Assembly: GCA_038121105.1 (NCBI GenBank)
Contig: JAYONB010000007.1
Span: 128,170-192,169, forward strand
Source: CALJDF01 sp038121105
GTDB lineage: Bacteria; Pseudomonadota; Alphaproteobacteria; SHVP01
Reading direction: 5' to 3'
DNA length: 64,000 nucleotides
Shown piece by piece: positions 41,491-51,107 of this stretch. The position numbers and the translations under genes are program-made. How positions within the stretch are numbered: the stretch's first letter is position 1; each line of letters opens with the position of its first letter. The notes beneath the pieces were generated by a model that made no database searches, was not told the origin of the DNA, and worked only from the letters and a program-made list of their open reading frames with translations.

Positions 41491-42767
41491 AACTCTAGGG
41501 CGACCCGCCCCGTCCTGAGGTATTCGCGGGCGCGCACCTTGCCTTCGTCAACAGCCGGTTGGTCGAACGGGTTCACCCCAAGAAGATCCGCAGTGAGAAT
41601 GGTCTCAAGCATGAAGTGCATAAACAACCCGCCCATCGCAGCCTCGTCGACGGCGGACAGCGTGATGACCCGAACGGGCCGCTTGTGCGCTACCAATGTC
41701 TCCACCGTCGCGCGTGCCGAAGCCGCCACAATGTCGCCCGTCGACCGCCCGCCCAGATAGTCGAGCGCGGCGATTCCGGCGACCTGTTCCGGTGCAACCG
41801 TTAGACCCGTCCCTTGCGACGGCGGCAGGAGAACGGTGAAGACTTTGTCGGCGGGACCATCGAGATAAAGCTGCAACTGACTATGTTGATCCACCGGTCC
41901 GAGCGCGGTGACCGGCGTCATACCTCGTCCGTCCTTTCCCAGGCTCTCGGCCCAAAGCTGGGCATACCACTGGGTGAACCATCTCAAACGCTCGTCATAG
42001 GCCAACATAACGGAGATAGGCCGTCCGGCACGGTAGTATCCCGCCACCAAAGCCGCGGCCTCTGCTGCGTCAGAACCGCCCAAAGCCACCGCCGCCCCCT
42101 GCCGGATTGCCGCAACGTCGAGGCCAAGGATCAAGGCCGGCAACATGCCCACCAACGTCAGGACGGAGTACCGCCCTGCCACCGTCGACGGATGATCCAG
42201 AACGCGAAAGCCCCAGGACAGGGCGAGTGCGCGCAACGGGTGGCCTCCCGGGACCGCAATGCCCAGCACGCGATCCGCAAGCGCGGGGCGCCCAATCGCC
42301 GCTTCAAGACGCGGCAACACAACCAAGGCCTGCGCCATGACCTCTACCGTCGACCCCGACTTGGAGATAAACAGGAAACCTGTGCGCTTGAGATCCACGC
42401 GCTCCAAAACTTCTTCGAGGCGACCAGGTTGGAGGTTCGCCATCACGTGGAGTCGGCACCCTCGCCCCGGCAACGCCGTCGCAAGCGCCTTGGCCGCCAA
42501 ACCCGACCCGCCGATCCCCAGCAATACGACATCATCGAACCGGCGGCGAAAGTCCTCCGCAATGCGTTTCAAGTCGGCGAGATCATCCTCCGAATGGGCG
42601 GCGCCGATACAATCGAACGTGGCGTCGTCCCCCGCCGCCTCGCGGAGCGTCTCCAAGCGGACCGTCGCGCGCTCAAGGTCATTGACGAGCGCCAAAGAGG
42701 TCAACCCGGCCGACCCAATGGAGTCGGCATAGCAGTGGCGCGTGGCGTGAACGAAGGGTGGGCGCAT
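41487..42767 (-). CDS. pgi: Glucose-6-phosphate isomerase (short form)
   Basis: The 426-residue protein has sugar-isomerase motifs: LLGIGGSGLAAKALATALPG (SIS phosphate loop), FLFISKSGSTVEVMAQALV, and PVTALGPVDQHSQLQLYLDG with the catalytic Gln-His region. It interconverts glucose 6- and fructose 6-phosphate. It is shorter than the 549-residue enterobacterial enzyme. ATG 42767 (MRPPFVHATRHC) is selected over an upstream start 13 codons earlier. The TGA overlaps the mutL ATG. Confidence 0.85.
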   Translation of the reverse strand: MRPPFVHATRHCYADSIGSAGLTSLALVNDLERATVRLETLREAAGDDATFDCIGAAHSEDDLADLKRIAEDFRRRFDDVVLLGIGGSGLAAKALATALPGRGCRLHVMANLQPGRLEEVLERVDLKRTGFLFISKSGSTVEVMAQALVVLPRLEAAIGRPALADRVLGIAVPGGHPLRALALSWGFRVLDHPSTVAGRYSVLTLVGMLPALILGLDVAAIRQGAAVALGGSDAAEAAALVAGYYRAGRPISVMLAYDERLRWFTQWYAQLWAESLGKDGRGMTPVTALGPVDQHSQLQLYLDGPADKVFTVLLPPSQGTGLTVAPEQVAGIAALDYLGGRSTGDIVAASARATVETLVAHKRPVRVITLSAVDEAAMGGLFMHFMLETILTADLLGVNPFDQPAVDEGKVRAREYLRTGRVALEL

Positions 42768-42818
42768 GGGTGGCGCCAAACTAGCAGAGCAGAAACGCCG
42801 GTCCAACGACCACTGGAC

Positions 42819-44165
42819 CTAAGGCGTGGTTTCAACGCCCTCGGGGTCGCCGACGACAACGACCGACATCGCATCGACGTCCAGCAGCCGGCGGGCAACC
42901 CTTTTGACATCGTTGAGCGTCACTTGGTTTACCAAGCCGGCGCGGCGATCGAGATAATCGATACCAAGGTCCAATACCTGGAGGGTCACCAACATATTTG
43001 CGATCCGGGCGTTGCTGGTCAGGCTAAGAGGAAAAGCGCCGGTGGTATAGGTCTTGGCCGCCTCCAGTTCAGCGGCGGTAATACCCTCGCGAGCGATTTT
43101 GTCGATTTCATCGCGGATTAGCGAAAGCGATTCGGCGAGTTGACCGTTCTGGGTGCCGACACCTCCCAGGACCAGACCGGAATGCTCATAGGGCACTACC
43201 GCGCTGTAGACCGAGTAGGCGAGGCCGCGTTTTTCCCGTATCTCTGCGTAAAGGCGCGACGTAAAACTGCCACCCCCCAAGACCCGGTTCATGAGCGCCG
43301 CCGCGAAATAGTCCGGATCGTTTCGCTTGATCCCAGGCATGGCCCAGATCAGGACGCTTTGCGGGATAGGTTGTCTGATGACTTCAACGCCGCCCCTGGC
43401 GGCAGGAACGACCTCAGGCACAACGATCCCGTTCGCCGCCGTCGCAGGTAGATCGCCAAAGGTCTCATCGAGCAAGTTCGCAAGGCGTGATGCCGAAATA
43501 TCACCCACCACGCCCACGATAAGATTCTCTTTCGCGAACCTTCGGCCAACGAAGGTACGAAGGTCTTCGACGGAGACCGCAGCGACCGAGTCAGGTATGC
43601 CACGGGTTGGGCGCCCGTAAGGGTGATCGGGATAGATTTTCTTGAAAAGAGTCCGGCCGGCAATTGTATTGGGGTTCTGGGCACGCGATCGAATGCCGGT
43701 AATAACCTGGGATCGAATCCGTTCGACCGGCTCGGGGTCGAAGCGCGGCTGCGTCAACGAAAGCCGCAATAGACGAAATGCCTCGTCGGTATTTTCGGTA
43801 AGGGTTCGCAGGCTTCCGCTGAACCCGTCGCGACCGGCGTCATAGGACAGAGAAATCGCGAGTTCCTCAAGCCGGGCCTGGAAGGCTTGCGAATCGAGAT
43901 CGCCTGCCCCTTCATCAAGCAAGCCGGACAAAAGATTCGCCAAACCCTCCTTGCCGGCGGGATCGAGCGACGCCCCGCCGCGGAAATAGACCTCGACCGC
44001 CAAGATCGGGATCGAGGGCTCCTCGACCAGCCAAGCCGTGATCCCGCCTGGGGAACGCACCTCTTGAATTTCTGCCGCCCACGCGGGCCCGGCGGACCAC
44101 CACACACTCAGTGCGACGAACAGGAAGGCGCTGCGCACCACGGCCTTCATCGAACCAACACCCAT
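42819..44165 (-). CDS. M16 peptidase-like protein without the HXXEH zinc motif
   Basis: The 448-residue protein has a signal peptide (SAFLFVALSVWWSAGPAWAA) and two M16 domains (VEVYFRGGASLDPAGKEGLANLLSGLL at the first motif position, then GGGSFTSRLYAEIREKRGLAYSV). The zinc signature HXXEH is replaced by ANLLSGLL, so it is catalytically dead and probably the partner of the active M16 encoded upstream, as in MPP-alpha/beta-type pairs. The ATG at 44165 overlaps the stop of that gene (TAATG). Start 44150 is possible. Confidence 0.85.
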   Translation of the reverse strand: MGVGSMKAVVRSAFLFVALSVWWSAGPAWAAEIQEVRSPGGITAWLVEEPSIPILAVEVYFRGGASLDPAGKEGLANLLSGLLDEGAGDLDSQAFQARLEELAISLSYDAGRDGFSGSLRTLTENTDEAFRLLRLSLTQPRFDPEPVERIRSQVITGIRSRAQNPNTIAGRTLFKKIYPDHPYGRPTRGIPDSVAAVSVEDLRTFVGRRFAKENLIVGVVGDISASRLANLLDETFGDLPATAANGIVVPEVVPAARGGVEVIRQPIPQSVLIWAMPGIKRNDPDYFAAALMNRVLGGGSFTSRLYAEIREKRGLAYSVYSAVVPYEHSGLVLGGVGTQNGQLAESLSLIRDEIDKIAREGITAAELEAAKTYTTGAFPLSLTSNARIANMLVTLQVLDLGIDYLDRRAGLVNQVTLNDVKRVARRLLDVDAMSVVVVGDPEGVETTP

Positions 44166-45538
44166 TAGCTTGGCTGCCGCGTTCGGAGGATACCGGTCAC
44201 CGACCGGCGCTTCTCGAAGACATACCGAGCCGCGGCATTGACGTCGTCGAGGGTGACCGCCCTGACGCGATCGGGCCAGCTCTCGGCATCTTCGATGCTG
44301 CGTCCGTTGGTCAGCGCTTCGCCGAAAATCCGGGCGGCGCCCTGAACATCGTCTCGCGCATAGATCGCCTGGGCGAGGAGGAATTTCTTGGTGCGGTCGA
44401 GCTCGTCCTGCGTAACGCCATTGTCGACCACATCTTCGATCAGCGCTTCCATCCGCGCTTCGATGTCGTCCAACGTGGCGTCGCCACGCGGCACGGCAAA
44501 CAAAAAGAACTGACTGGGCCCGACATCGGTTGCAGAATAGAACGCACTCGCCCTGACTGCGATCTGAGTGTCGATCACCATGTTGCGGTATAGCCGGCTG
44601 GTCGACCGGCCACCCAAGATTTGGGCGAGCAGTTGAAGCGGCAAAGCGTGTTGGGTCTCGCCCCACTGGTAACTCGGCGCCAAATAGGAACGGCGCCAGG
44701 TATCTTGGGTGACCTGAGGGTGAAACATCTCAAGTCGCCGCGCCGCGAGCTGCGGCGGCTCTTTCGGTCTGTTACGCACTGGCTGTGCCCGCTGCGGGAT
44801 CACGCCGTAGTATTTTTCGGCCAGTGGTTTCAGCTCTTCGAGCGTGACGTCGCCGGCGACGATTAAGATCGCGTTGTTTGGCGTGTAGTAGGTCCGGTAC
44901 CAGTCGAGAGCGTCGTCCAGGGTCAGTTCGCGAATTTCGTTCTCCCAACCGATCACGGGAATCCTATATGGGTAAGCAATGTACTGCGCCGCATTCATTT
45001 GTTCGAAGAACAACCCGTTCGGCGTGTTATCAACCCGCGAACTCCGTTCTTCCAAAATGACCTTGCGCTCGGCAAGTACTTGCGCCTCGGTCAAGGTGAG
45101 GTTGGTCATGCGATCGGCCTCTAGCCGCATCACGGTTTCCAGTCGATCAGCCGCCACAGTTTGGAAATAGCCGGTGTAGTCGTAGGACGTGAAGGCGTTC
45201 TCCCGCCCACCGTTGCGAGTCACGACCTCGGAAAATTCACCTGCCGGCACATCCCGCGTGCCCTTGAACATAAGATGCTCGAGAAAATGAGCGATCCCCG
45301 ACTTGCCGATCGGTTCGTCGGCCGATCCGGCGCGGTACCAGATCATCTGAGTGACTACCGGCGCGCGGTGATCTTCGATCAAAACAACTTGCAGCCCGTT
45401 CTCAAGAACGAATGTCTTGGGGTCGAACAGGCCGGCCACGGCAGAGCCTCGGGCCATGAACACGACCACGAGAGCCACGAGCAGGACGACAATACGGTGG
45501 CGATTCCGCAGGCGTTGGCGGTGGAAAAGGCTGAACAT
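44165..45538 (-). CDS. M16 family zinc protease (active subunit)
   Basis: The 457-residue protein has an N-terminal hydrophobic segment (IVVLLVALVVVFMARGSAVA, about residues 16-35, signal or anchor) and the active M16 signature HFLEH (84-88), followed about 76 residues later by the metal Glu in KVILEERSSR. The second half holds the C-terminal M16 domain (LGGRSTSRLYRNMV). It degrades peptides or processes exported proteins in the periplasm. Together with the next gene it forms the typical alphaproteobacterial pair. Confidence 0.9.
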   Translation of the reverse strand: MFSLFHRQRLRNRHRIVVLLVALVVVFMARGSAVAGLFDPKTFVLENGLQVVLIEDHRAPVVTQMIWYRAGSADEPIGKSGIAHFLEHLMFKGTRDVPAGEFSEVVTRNGGRENAFTSYDYTGYFQTVAADRLETVMRLEADRMTNLTLTEAQVLAERKVILEERSSRVDNTPNGLFFEQMNAAQYIAYPYRIPVIGWENEIRELTLDDALDWYRTYYTPNNAILIVAGDVTLEELKPLAEKYYGVIPQRAQPVRNRPKEPPQLAARRLEMFHPQVTQDTWRRSYLAPSYQWGETQHALPLQLLAQILGGRSTSRLYRNMVIDTQIAVRASAFYSATDVGPSQFFLFAVPRGDATLDDIEARMEALIEDVVDNGVTQDELDRTKKFLLAQAIYARDDVQGAARIFGEALTNGRSIEDAESWPDRVRAVTLDDVNAAARYVFEKRRSVTGILRTRQPS

Positions 45539-45617
45539 GTCCCTAGGTAGTCATGCCGACCGGCACGTTGCAAGGGGCCAGTGCGGCGGGAACGGTCACA
45601 TGATAGTCAGGCCGGGG

Positions 45618-46193
45618 TTAAAACACCCCAGACAGGATCGATCGACTCTTGCGGCGAATGATCGGCGTTTCCTGTTCGCTTGCGCCCGTATTGGCGGCAG
45701 AATCCTGCTGGCGAAGCCGACGCTCTTCTTCCGTGGGATTGACCACCTCGGCATCATCATCGTCGGGTCGAACGCGATCGAGCAAGCGGTCCACGAAACC
45801 GCCCTCTCGCTCGGCCAGTTGGGTGGTTTCTTCGTTCAGGACTCTGCGAATGTCGGGATCGGCATCCTGAGCACGCGCCACCTGCAGCAGGGCCACCTCG
45901 CCCGGGGTGCGGGCCGCCCCCGGCGCGGCCTGAGAGTCGCCCACAAGTGCCGCTTGGGCGCGGGTCGTCGGGTTCTGCTCTTGGGGGCGTGGCGCACCGG
46001 GCTGTGGGGGGCGCAAGTTGAAGTCGGGCGGAATAGTCAATGGCGCTTTGCTGACAACGGTGAACTCGTCAGGCGGCTCGGGATCAAGGCCCAGCGTGCG
46101 GCTGGCATTCGAACAGGCTGCCATTGCCAAAGCGGCCAGGACGAGCGTTGCCGCGGTGAGGTGTGGTTTAGGGTTACTTATGGTCATCTCCAT
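45618..46193 (-). CDS. DUF3035 lipoprotein
   Basis: The 191-residue protein has a lipoprotein signal: LVLAALAMAACSN gives a lipobox with the modified Cys near residue 27. The mature part is a disordered Pro/Gln-rich region starting with LGLDPEPPDEFTVVSKAPLT, then PPDFNLRPP, the DUF3035 core found downstream of lspA in alphaproteobacteria. Role unknown; it may be a beta-barrel-associated or envelope factor. Two ATGs (46193 and 46187) can start it, overlapping the end of lspA by 14 to 20 bases. Confidence 0.85.
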   Translation of the reverse strand: MEMTISNPKPHLTAATLVLAALAMAACSNASRTLGLDPEPPDEFTVVSKAPLTIPPDFNLRPPQPGAPRPQEQNPTTRAQAALVGDSQAAPGAARTPGEVALLQVARAQDADPDIRRVLNEETTQLAEREGGFVDRLLDRVRPDDDDAEVVNPTEEERRLRQQDSAANTGASEQETPIIRRKSRSILSGVF

Positions 46194-46656
46194 CGGCTGT
46201 CCCGCGGGATCGGAAGAACAGGCCCTCTGCCAAGATCATAACGACGCCGACGACGATTGCCGAGTCGGCGGCATTGAACGCCGGCCAATGATACCCCGCG
46301 ACGTGGAAGTCGAGGAAGTCCACAACGGCGCCATGGGCGATCCGATCGATCGTATTGCCCAACGCGCCGCCAATGACCCCGCCAAGCGCCACCGCGAGCC
46401 ACCGTGTCTCCGCACGGCGCATCCAGACCACAAGCGCGATGGCGATCACGATGGCCAAAGCGCTGAACACCCATCGTCCCCAAACCGGGCTCTGGAACAG
46501 ACTGAAGCTGATCCCGGGGTTGAACGTCAAAACGAGGTTGAAGAACCCGGTGACCGCAAAACCGGTGCCCGCTTCGATCGCGCCAAGAATCCAAAGCTTG
46601 GTGACTTGATCGACCACGACCACAACGGCGGCCACGGGCAACCCAACCCGCAGCAT
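46174..46656 (-). CDS. lspA: Lipoprotein signal peptidase
   Basis: This inner-membrane aspartic protease cleaves lipoprotein signal peptides after lipidation. The 160 residues have four transmembrane helices and the two catalytic Asp motifs, GNTIDRI and FNAADSAI. The loop NPGISFSLF corresponds to the conserved N-x-G-x-x-F segment. ATG 46656 overlaps the ileS stop (TGATG). An extended upstream frame is rejected because it lies in ileS. The next gene makes a DUF3035 lipoprotein that would be one of its substrates. Confidence 0.93.
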   Translation of the reverse strand: MLRVGLPVAAVVVVVDQVTKLWILGAIEAGTGFAVTGFFNLVLTFNPGISFSLFQSPVWGRWVFSALAIVIAIALVVWMRRAETRWLAVALGGVIGGALGNTIDRIAHGAVVDFLDFHVAGYHWPAFNAADSAIVVGVVMILAEGLFFRSRGTADGDDHK

Positions 46657-49502
46657 CAGGCAGCTTGCTCGTTTAAGCCGGCTACGACATCCGCACAGCG
46701 ACCGCATAGATCGTTATCGGCCTCGGGATCGGTCGCAACTTCAGGCAGAACCTTCCAGCAACGCTGGCACTTCCCGCCCTCGGCCATCGCCGGCACCACG
46801 GCAATACCCGGCACCTCGTCCAGACGATAGGCGTCCGTCGGCGGCGCATCGGCCACCAGCGAAAGTGCCGAGGTAATACAAAGTTGCGCGAGATCGATAT
46901 CGGCACACGCCGCAACGGTTTCTCGATCGGCATAAACCGTTGGCGCCGCTTGCAGCGACGATCCGATCCGCTTTTCGCGACGCTCGATCTCCAAAGCACC
47001 GGTGACGACCCGACGGAGTTGCCGGATTTTTTCCCATTTGTCGGCAAGCGCGTCGTTTTGCCAGTCGGCCGGGATCGCCGGGAACATCTGCAAATGCACG
47101 CTCTCGTCTTCAGGGTACCGAGCAAGCCACGCTTCTTCGGCGGTGAAACAGATAAAGGGCGCGAACCACGTCGTCAGGCAGCGAAACAGCTGATCGAGCA
47201 CCGTACGTGCCGCACGCCGCACGACCGATTCGGCTGCGTCGCAGTAGAACGTGTCCTTGCGGATATCGAAATAGAACGCCGACAAATCGTTGGTGCAGAA
47301 GTTGTAAAGCTGCACGTACATGTCGTGGAAGTCGAAGGCATCACAGCATTGGCGTACGTGACGATCCAGCGCCCACAGCCGATGCAACACCCAGCGCTCC
47401 AGGTCCGGCATCTCTTCCATCGGCAAGCGCTCGTCCTCGCCGAAGCCCGCGAGGTTGCCTAGCATGTAACGCATCGTGTTGCGCAGCTTGCGATAGGCGT
47501 CGACCTGCCGTTTGACGATTTCATCGCCAATACGCAGGTCGTCGGTATAGTCGGACCCGACGACCCAGAGCCGAAGAATGTCGGCCCCGCTTTGGTTTGC
47601 TATATCGAGCGGGCTCACAACGTTGCCCAGCGACTTGGACATCTTCCGCCCTTCGCCATCCATGACAAAGCCATGGGTCAGGACCGATTCGTAAGGCGCC
47701 CGCCCGCGCGTTCCGCATGACTCGAGCAACGAAGAATGGAACCAACCCCGGTGCTGGTCCGAACCTTCCAGGTAGAGCGACGCCGGCCACTGCAAATCGG
47801 GCCGCTGTTCGAGGACGAAGCTATGGGTCGAACCCGAGTCGAACCACACATCGACGATATCGGAGACTTTTTCGTAGTCCGCTGGATCGTGGTCGTCGCC
47901 CAAGAATCCAGCGCCATCCTCGTCGAGGAACCAGGCATCGGCGCCGCGCTCCTCGAAAGCTGCCGCGATCCGATCGTTGACGCGTTCGTCGCGCAGCGGC
48001 TCACCCGTCTTGCGGTTGACGAAGACGGTGATGGGCACGCCCCAGGCGCGCTGGCGCGAGATCACCCATTCCGGGCGATGCTCGATCATCGAACGGATAC
48101 GGTTTCGACCTTGGTCGGGAACCCAACGGACTTCGTCGATCGCCTTTAGCGCTTTCGCGCGGAGGTCGTTAGTCGACATGCTGATGAACCACTGTGGCGT
48201 ATTGCGAAAGATGACCGGCGCCTTGGACCGCCACGAGTGCGGATATTGGTGTACCAAGGATCCCGTCGCGAATAAGCCGCCGTAAGTTTCTAGCGCCTCG
48301 ATCACAACCCGGTTGGCATCGCCCTCTTTGCCGCTCGGATGCAGAATCTTGTGCCCTGCAAAGAGCGGCACGTCTTCGACATACACCCCTTGAGCATTCA
48401 CGGTTTCAGGTACGGCGATGCCGTGTCTTTGACCCAGGTCGTAGTCGTCCGCGCCGTGGCCCGGCGCTATGTGGACGAACCCGGTGCCTTGATCGGTCAC
48501 CACAAAATCGCCGGCAAGGGCCGGGACGGGAAAATCATACCCATGATCGGCAAACGGATGTCGCGCAACCACACCTTCGAGGTCGCGTCCGGGAAACGGT
48601 GCCGAGAGGGCCCATTCGGTGATGCCCGCCTCGGTCTTCACAGCGTCGGCAAGCGCCGCGGCGATGACGACCTTTTCGCCCGGCACCGCGGTACTGCCGT
48701 CGGCGACGGCGCCTACCTCGGCCACGAGATAGTCGATGTCGGCACCAAAAGCGATCGCCCGATTGCCCGGCAAGGTCCAGGGCGTCGTCGTCCAAATGAC
48801 AATGCTCGCGCCGTTCAACTCCGGCTTTCCCGCGCTGTCGGCCACGGCAAAGCGAACCATGACCGTCGTCGACGTATGGTCGTGGTACTCGACCTCCGCC
48901 TCGGCCAGCGCCGTTTGTTCGACGACCGACCACATCACCGGCTTGGAGCCCTTGTAGAGCCCGCCATTCATCAGGAACTTGCAGATTTCGCGCGCGATCT
49001 GAGCCTCGGCTTTGAAGGCCATGGTCGAGTAGTAGTTGCTCCAGTCGCCGACGACGCCCAGACGTTTGAACTGGTCGGCTTGGACGCCGATCCACTTCTC
49101 GGCAAATTCGCGGCATTCTTGCCGGAATTGGGCGACCGGCACTTCGTCTTTGTTCTTCCCGGCCTTGCGATAGTTCTGTTCGACCTGCCATTCGATCGGC
49201 AAGCCGTGGCAGTCCCAACCCGGCACGTAGTTCGCATCCTTGCCCATCATTTGCTGCGAGCGATTAACGACATCCTTGAGCACCTTGTTCAACGCGGTGC
49301 CCATGTGAAGGTGGCCATTCGCGTACGGCGGCCCGTCGTGCAGGATGAATTTCTCGCGGCCCTTGCTCTGTTCGCGCAAGCGTTCGTAGAGCTTCATTTC
49401 GGCCCAGCGCTCAAGGAACGCCGGCTCCCGTTTCGGCAAGCCGGCACGCATCGGAAAATCCGTCTCGGGCAGGAAGACGGTCGATTTATAGTCTTTAGAC
49501 AT
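46656..49502 (-). CDS. ileS: Isoleucine-tRNA ligase
   Basis: The 948-residue class I synthetase charges tRNA-Ile. The HIGH motif is HLHMG (64-68) in PPYANGHLHMGTAL and the KMSKS motif lies near residue 620 (GRKMSKSLGN). CP1 editing domain sequences lie between them, and a C-terminal zinc module (RCQRCW ... LCGRC, about 910-940) is present, typical of IleRS1 type. It is in a ribF, ileS, lspA order common to many proteobacteria. The 158-bp gap upstream holds a short frame with three Ile codons, discussed in the findings. Confidence 0.95.
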   Translation of the reverse strand: MSKDYKSTVFLPETDFPMRAGLPKREPAFLERWAEMKLYERLREQSKGREKFILHDGPPYANGHLHMGTALNKVLKDVVNRSQQMMGKDANYVPGWDCHGLPIEWQVEQNYRKAGKNKDEVPVAQFRQECREFAEKWIGVQADQFKRLGVVGDWSNYYSTMAFKAEAQIAREICKFLMNGGLYKGSKPVMWSVVEQTALAEAEVEYHDHTSTTVMVRFAVADSAGKPELNGASIVIWTTTPWTLPGNRAIAFGADIDYLVAEVGAVADGSTAVPGEKVVIAAALADAVKTEAGITEWALSAPFPGRDLEGVVARHPFADHGYDFPVPALAGDFVVTDQGTGFVHIAPGHGADDYDLGQRHGIAVPETVNAQGVYVEDVPLFAGHKILHPSGKEGDANRVVIEALETYGGLFATGSLVHQYPHSWRSKAPVIFRNTPQWFISMSTNDLRAKALKAIDEVRWVPDQGRNRIRSMIEHRPEWVISRQRAWGVPITVFVNRKTGEPLRDERVNDRIAAAFEERGADAWFLDEDGAGFLGDDHDPADYEKVSDIVDVWFDSGSTHSFVLEQRPDLQWPASLYLEGSDQHRGWFHSSLLESCGTRGRAPYESVLTHGFVMDGEGRKMSKSLGNVVSPLDIANQSGADILRLWVVGSDYTDDLRIGDEIVKRQVDAYRKLRNTMRYMLGNLAGFGEDERLPMEEMPDLERWVLHRLWALDRHVRQCCDAFDFHDMYVQLYNFCTNDLSAFYFDIRKDTFYCDAAESVVRRAARTVLDQLFRCLTTWFAPFICFTAEEAWLARYPEDESVHLQMFPAIPADWQNDALADKWEKIRQLRRVVTGALEIERREKRIGSSLQAAPTVYADRETVAACADIDLAQLCITSALSLVADAPPTDAYRLDEVPGIAVVPAMAEGGKCQRCWKVLPEVATDPEADNDLCGRCADVVAGLNEQAA

Positions 49503-49660
49503 CAGAAGAATGGATTCCAGTTAGGGTAAGAAAACGGCAGACGCGGACCGGCCTCGACTAGAGTGCCGGGGTGATAATTCGCGGAATTAGTTGCCGATTT
49601 TGCCTGGACATGGCGGATTTTGTACCAGGGGCTCTGCAGCCTGTCGAGATACCTTGCGAG

Positions 49661-50665
49661 CTAGGGCAAGGGCTCTTCCCGCGCCGGCGCCGGCGCCCCC
49701 GCCTCGAAACGGGCCGGCGCGTAGTCCGGCGCGGCCAAGATGTCGCGGGCGCGTTCGCAATCGGCCCGCATCTGGGCGATCAATCCGTCGATGTCGGCAA
49801 AACGCTCTTCGGGCCGAAGGTACTCGACGAACGAGACATCCATCGTCTTGCCGTAGAGATCACCCGTGAAATCCAGGAGATGGACTTCGAGCAGGACGGT
49901 CCGCCCGTCGAAGGTCGGCCTCAGACCCAGGTTAGCCGCGGCATCGTACCAAGTCTTTCCCCCTGCCTCGGTGATCCCCGCCCGAACCGCATAGATACCA
50001 AGCGAGGGTTGAAGATAAGCCCCCATCTCAAGATTCGCGGTGGGAAACCCCAAGTCCCGACCGCGCGCGTCGCCATGCTGCACCGTGCCGTCGACCGCCC
50101 ACCATCGTCCCAAGGCCTCAGCAGCTTCCCGAGGACGCCCGCTTTGCAACAATTCACGAATAGCTCGCGAGGAATAGAGCGCGCCGTTGGCCGCGAGGTG
50201 CGCTTCGACGACGGTCACGCCGAAACCAAAGGTAGCGGCCTTTTCCTTGAGAAAAGCAGTGTCCCCGCGCCGCTTGTGTCCGAAGGCAAAATCGTGACCC
50301 ACCACGACGTGACCCACCCCGAGCCCACCGACCAAACCCTCCTCGACGAAAGATTCCGCCGAGGTCGCGGCGAGAGCGGCGTCAAAAGGCACCGCGACCA
50401 GGCAATCCAGCCCCCAGCTTTCGAGGATGGATTGCTTGCGTTCGAACGGTGTCAGCCGAAACGGCGGGTCGTCGGGGCTGAAGTAGTGGCGCGGGTGGGG
50501 CTCGAACGTGATCACGCCGCAAGGTGCGCCCGAGGCCTGGGCGACCTGCTTGGCCCGTTCGATGACGGCCCGATGGCCATGGTGCAGGCCATCGAAGTTG
50601 CCGATCGCAAAGGATCCACCGCGCAGTGCCGACGGCAGGGCATCGAAGCGCCGAACGACCTTCAT
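49661..50665 (-). CDS. ribF: Bifunctional riboflavin kinase/FMN adenylyltransferase
   Basis: The enzyme makes FMN and FAD from riboflavin. The 334 residues have the N-terminal adenylyltransferase half with IGNFDGLHHGHRA (21-33) and VVGHDFAFGHKRRG, and the C-terminal flavokinase half with GRDLGFPTANLEMG and LLDFTGDLYGKTMDVSFVEYLRPE. It is followed by ileS and preceded, 13 bp away, by the MaoC gene on the same strand. No FMN riboswitch is seen upstream. Confidence 0.93.
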   Translation of the reverse strand: MKVVRRFDALPSALRGGSFAIGNFDGLHHGHRAVIERAKQVAQASGAPCGVITFEPHPRHYFSPDDPPFRLTPFERKQSILESWGLDCLVAVPFDAALAATSAESFVEEGLVGGLGVGHVVVGHDFAFGHKRRGDTAFLKEKAATFGFGVTVVEAHLAANGALYSSRAIRELLQSGRPREAAEALGRWWAVDGTVQHGDARGRDLGFPTANLEMGAYLQPSLGIYAVRAGITEAGGKTWYDAAANLGLRPTFDGRTVLLEVHLLDFTGDLYGKTMDVSFVEYLRPEERFADIDGLIAQMRADCERARDILAAPDYAPARFEAGAPAPAREEPLP

Positions 50666-50678
50666 ACCGAGGAAACCG

Positions 50679-51107
50679 CTAGGCGCGAGAGGGCACCATC
50701 ACGAGCGCCTCGCCCTCGATGACGGCCTTCCCGTTGACCGTGCAGATCGTGCGCAAGGTGACGCGCTTCTTCTCTGCGTTGATATCGGCAATTTCGGCGC
50801 GCGTTACGACCACATCGCCGATGCGCACCGGGGCGCGGAACTTGAGAGATTGGCTCATGTAGACCGCCCCTGGCCCCGGCAAACGGGTACCGATCACGGC
50901 GGAAATGAAGCTTGCTCCCAGCATGCCGTGGGCGATGCGGCCCTTGAACATCGTGCCGGCGGCGTAGTCTTCGTCGAGGTGGATCGGGTTATCGTCCCCC
51001 GACACGCTCGCGAATTGTTCGATCATCGCTTCGGTGACGGCATTACTCACCTCTTCGGCCATGCCGATGGTGAGATCCTCGATGAAATAACCTTCGTGAT
51101 CGGCCAT
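50679..51107 (-). CDS. MaoC-family (R)-specific enoyl-CoA hydratase-like protein
   Basis: The 142-residue hotdog-fold protein has the hydratase-2 motif: Asp38 and His43 within GDDNPIHLDEDYA, then FKGRIAHGMLGASFISAVIG. It should hydrate trans-2-enoyl-CoA to the (R)-3-hydroxy form, or act as a thioesterase-type relative. The ATG at 51107 begins MADHEGYFIEDL. It lies 13 bp ahead of ribF, a recurring alphaproteobacterial arrangement, though a role in flavin synthesis is unlikely. The 271-bp gap 51108-51378 shows no convincing gene. Confidence 0.87.
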   Translation of the reverse strand: MADHEGYFIEDLTIGMAEEVSNAVTEAMIEQFASVSGDDNPIHLDEDYAAGTMFKGRIAHGMLGASFISAVIGTRLPGPGAVYMSQSLKFRAPVRIGDVVVTRAEIADINAEKKRVTLRTICTVNGKAVIEGEALVMVPSRA

